A stretch of 64,000 bases of DNA, taken from positions 2,757,350 to 2,821,349 of the forward strand of contig JANVCC010000130.1 in assembly GCA_025345505.1 (NCBI GenBank), given 5' to 3'. Within the stretch, counting starts at the first letter, position 1. Each line of letters begins with the position of its first letter. Under the pieces are notes generated by a model. The model did no database searches and was not told the DNA's origin. It saw only the letters and a program-made list of their open reading frames with translations. Below, piece by piece: positions 61,441-64,000 of the stretch. Both the position numbers and the translations under genes were made by a program. Source of the DNA: Todiramphus chloris collaris (Eukaryota; Chordata; Aves; Coraciiformes; Alcedinidae).

Positions 61441-64000
61441 TGCTTTCTAGGCAGGGAGCTTTGGTCACCATTTTTCTTTGCCCGTGTGTCTAAATGTTTC
61501 TCTTTTTGGGGGAGAAAAAGCATTTGGAGTGTTTGAGTTGTGGCTAGGGGTGAGTGGCAAGCCTCCCTTGGTTTCTTGTGTTGGGAAAAAGCGACCAACC
61601 CCCCTTCCCTACCAGGCGGGCAATCAAAACACTTGTAGAAAAATGAATGACCCTTCTGGAGCCTTGCCCATCTTTGATGTGATCTCATCCTGCTTTCAAG
61701 TCCCCAGCAGCTGTTTTTCCCCAAGCCTCTCTACTAGAAACGGAACACCTTGACAAAAATGATGGGGTCCTGTGAGAAACACCGTGGCTGAGCACCCCTC
61801 TTCCTGCCTGTGGCTGAGGACACTAGAGGCAAGTCCCATGTGGCCACAGCGCAGAGCCGAGAGCCACTGTGTCCCTGTGAGGCAGGAGTCTCTGGCTTTA
61901 TTAGAGCTGGGCAGACGTGTGGTGGGTTTATACTCGGGTCTCCTTGAGAAGATGAGGTACTTGATTCTCCAGTGCCCTTGTGTGGCTTCATGTCCACTTA
62001 CTGGGGACCTTCACAGATGAGAGACCCCAAAGGCACAGAGGAGCATCCTTACAGGCACTGCCACTGCTGAGATCCCAGCAAGCCTAGGCACGCAGAAAGC
62101 ATGTCTTGAAAAACAGCCTGGTACAGCACATCCCTGGCACAGCGCATCCCTGAAGTGAACCCTTGAGATTTTGCTCGCTACGTGCGTCCAACCCCATTCT
62201 CTCCCACAACTGCAGCTACGTATGTCTCCTGGGACCATGTGTTTCTACACTGGTTACCAGATATGAATCTGAGCATCTGTGCCCAAAATGCAGCGAGAAT
62301 TGCCAGGAGGAGAGAAGAGACAATGAGTGAATTTTCTCGATTCTGCTCTGCAAATGATCAGGTCCTGAGCTTTGAGCTCTGCTACGCTGCCCCAACTCCT
62401 TGGCTCTTTGGTACGTGTCAGCTTGGGGAGTGCTGCAGAGCAGGACTTACCTTTTCCAAACCCTTTGCTTCTGCCTTTTGACAGCCAGGCAGTCCCCACA
62501 GGACAAAGTCCTAACATGCCCAGAGCCAAGTTTCATGCCCAGAAATATTTCTGGCTTCAATTTCACTTCAGGCTTTGGGGAAAATAGGAGTGCTTTGAAA
62601 GACTGCCATTTCATCATCTATGTCACAGAAAACTTGTGCAGTGAATGTGCCCAAAGGAATGACCCACAGGAATGACAGGGCTTGAGCAGACAGGATGATC
62701 CAAGGCAGTGAAAGCAAAAAGTCACATTTTGAGGAGTGTTTTAATAGTCTGCAGATAATTAAAAGGAGACCCCAGGACCAATAAAGCTGGGTCTAGCCTG
62801 TCTCCCAGGATGTGGACCATCCTCTCTTGACCTGCTCTGCATGTGAATTGCCTGGATGTGGCTGCAGGATTCTGCAGTGCCTTGAATACCCAGAGAAGTG
62901 TCTTACCCAGCAGGACAGTCAGGGCTTTGACATTTCTGAGACTCCTCTATGCAGGACTGTTATTATTCCCCTTCATTTTACAATTTATTTTTTTAACACC
63001 TCTTTTCTTTTGTTAGTGTTTCTACAAACAGTCTGGAGAGGCCCCAGAGCTTGGAGTTACCAGCCATCGCCTTTCAAAACCATGGTAAAGTACCTGGGTC
63101 TGATAGCTGAGGGATCTCCTGGCTCTCTGTTTGCAGGAAGGCCATTTCCAGAACCAGAACTGTGGGTCTGCACTCACACCAGGATCAGGACTGGCTTCTC
63201 CTCTTCTCTGGCCTTGCAACAGACAATGTGAGACCAGTGAAGAGCAACAAACCCAGGACGGAGTCTCAGACCTGGGCTGCTGGTGGTCTGATTACAGCTG
63301 CTTCATGCAACCAGAACAAGCCCCTGGGTGGGAAATCTGGAGGACCAAAGGGCTACCAGCACTATTCTAATGCTAAAAATTAGGTCAAAAGGGTACCCAA
63401 AGGATGAAGGGACCACATAGCCTGGCAAGTGTGGCAGGGTAGCCTTGGAGAGGCATCCTGGCACTGAGTCCTGCAGGAAGGATCAGGAGGAAAGGGGGTC
63501 TCTGAAGTTTCATCCCAAACCTGGGGCACAGGGGAGCAGTGACAGCCCTGTTTTCCTTGGTGACTGCTGAGGGGTGGAGGCTGGTGTGGAAGAATTAATG
63601 GGGTGCAGACTGTGGGTGGTATCATCACCTCCTCCTGCCCACATGACTGCTTGATGCCTCCTCTTCATCACTTCCATTTGAAAAAATGAGGGTAGTGCCT
63701 CATGCTTGAAGTTGGTTTCATTAATATCTGTGCTCTAGAGAACATTTCTGTGAGGAGACATCGATGTTCATGTTTTCATTGCCATCGCTGCAATTCTGTG
63801 TATCTCTGGTATCAAAACCCATGGGCTGTTAGACATCAGGATGACCTCATGGAGACTCTGCTGCTTAATGTCATTCCCTGGATGTGGGTGCAGTAACCCA
63901 ATAGTATAGTGTGATTTACTCACTTAGGTTTTCCCCTCCCAGAGCTACTTCCTTTAGGATTTTCCTCCTGTATCTAACCCCATAAATGCCCTGCTCGTTT

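Larger units (their letters stand above)
56431..64000. other. Downstream intergenic DNA, no named gene
   Basis: No exon of a gene neighbouring RBFOX2 in other amniotes (myoglobin, RASD2, apolipoprotein L family) could be read here. It contains a CR1 remnant, a 70-bp tandem duplication and a protein-like minus-strand segment (60655-61440), listed separately. The stretch 57000-57200 is AT-rich with an octamer ATGCAAAT (57047-57054). The remaining open frames are scattered and unsupported. Confidence 0.55.

Noticed and set aside
56431-64000. Exons of expected neighbours such as myoglobin
   Set aside because: None of their characteristic peptides could be read on either strand.
1-64000. CRISPR arrays, tRNA, rRNA, bacterial operons
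   Set aside because: No spaced direct repeats or conserved RNA gene boxes; the window is clearly vertebrate intron/exon DNA.

Overview
The window is vertebrate nuclear DNA, most likely from a bird. It is intron-rich, carries several CR1 LINE pieces with the usual sauropsid 3' end, has a few old MIR-type SINEs, and shows no recognisable primate or rodent repeats. There are no prokaryotic operons, CRISPR arrays, tRNAs or rRNAs. Two 100-base N blocks (23761-23860 and 44906-45005) are assembly gaps beside poly-T.

One gene dominates: the 3' two-thirds of RBFOX2 (RNA-binding Fox-1 homolog 2, also called RBM9) on the + strand. Eleven coding exons lie at 2304-2450, 18165-18218, 27524-27616, 30500-30560, 32950-33003, 33135-33227, 34334-34466, 39832-39871, 47712-47800, 48746-48818 and 49982-50026. 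They join in one frame: 882 nt, 293 residues plus a stop. The first four exons encode nearly all of the single RRM. The rest encode the Ala/Gly/Tyr-rich C-terminal region that ends in RFAPY. The promoters and the N-terminal exons (roughly the first 100 residues) lie upstream of base 1. A long 3'UTR runs from 50027 to a likely poly(A) signal at 56411.

The splicing control is the most informative part. The 93-nt RRM exon (27524-27616) is wrapped in UGCAUG, the motif RBFOX proteins bind. One copy abuts the 3' splice site, one overlaps the 5' splice site, and two lie upstream. This is the layout expected of the autoregulated exon known in mammals. The 40-nt exon at 39832 matches the neural B40 exon. 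Skipping it moves the last three exons into a second frame that stays open to a stop at 50034. A candidate alternative terminal exon (45117-45521, with AATAAA at 45530) sits in the next intron, in the right phase to follow B40; it is the least expected thing in the window.

Region by region: 1-2303 is a partial intron; 2451-18164 is a large intron with CR1 pieces and a CpG-rich patch near 15.1-15.6 kb; 18219-27523 has the first gap and a MIR; 27617-34333 holds the compact middle exons; 34467-47711 holds two long introns with an old CR1, the second gap and the candidate terminal exon; 47801-49981 has two short introns; 50027-56430 is the 3'UTR with a MIR and two Pumilio-type motifs; 56431-64000 is downstream DNA with no gene I can name, a 70-bp tandem duplication and a protein-like segment on the minus strand.
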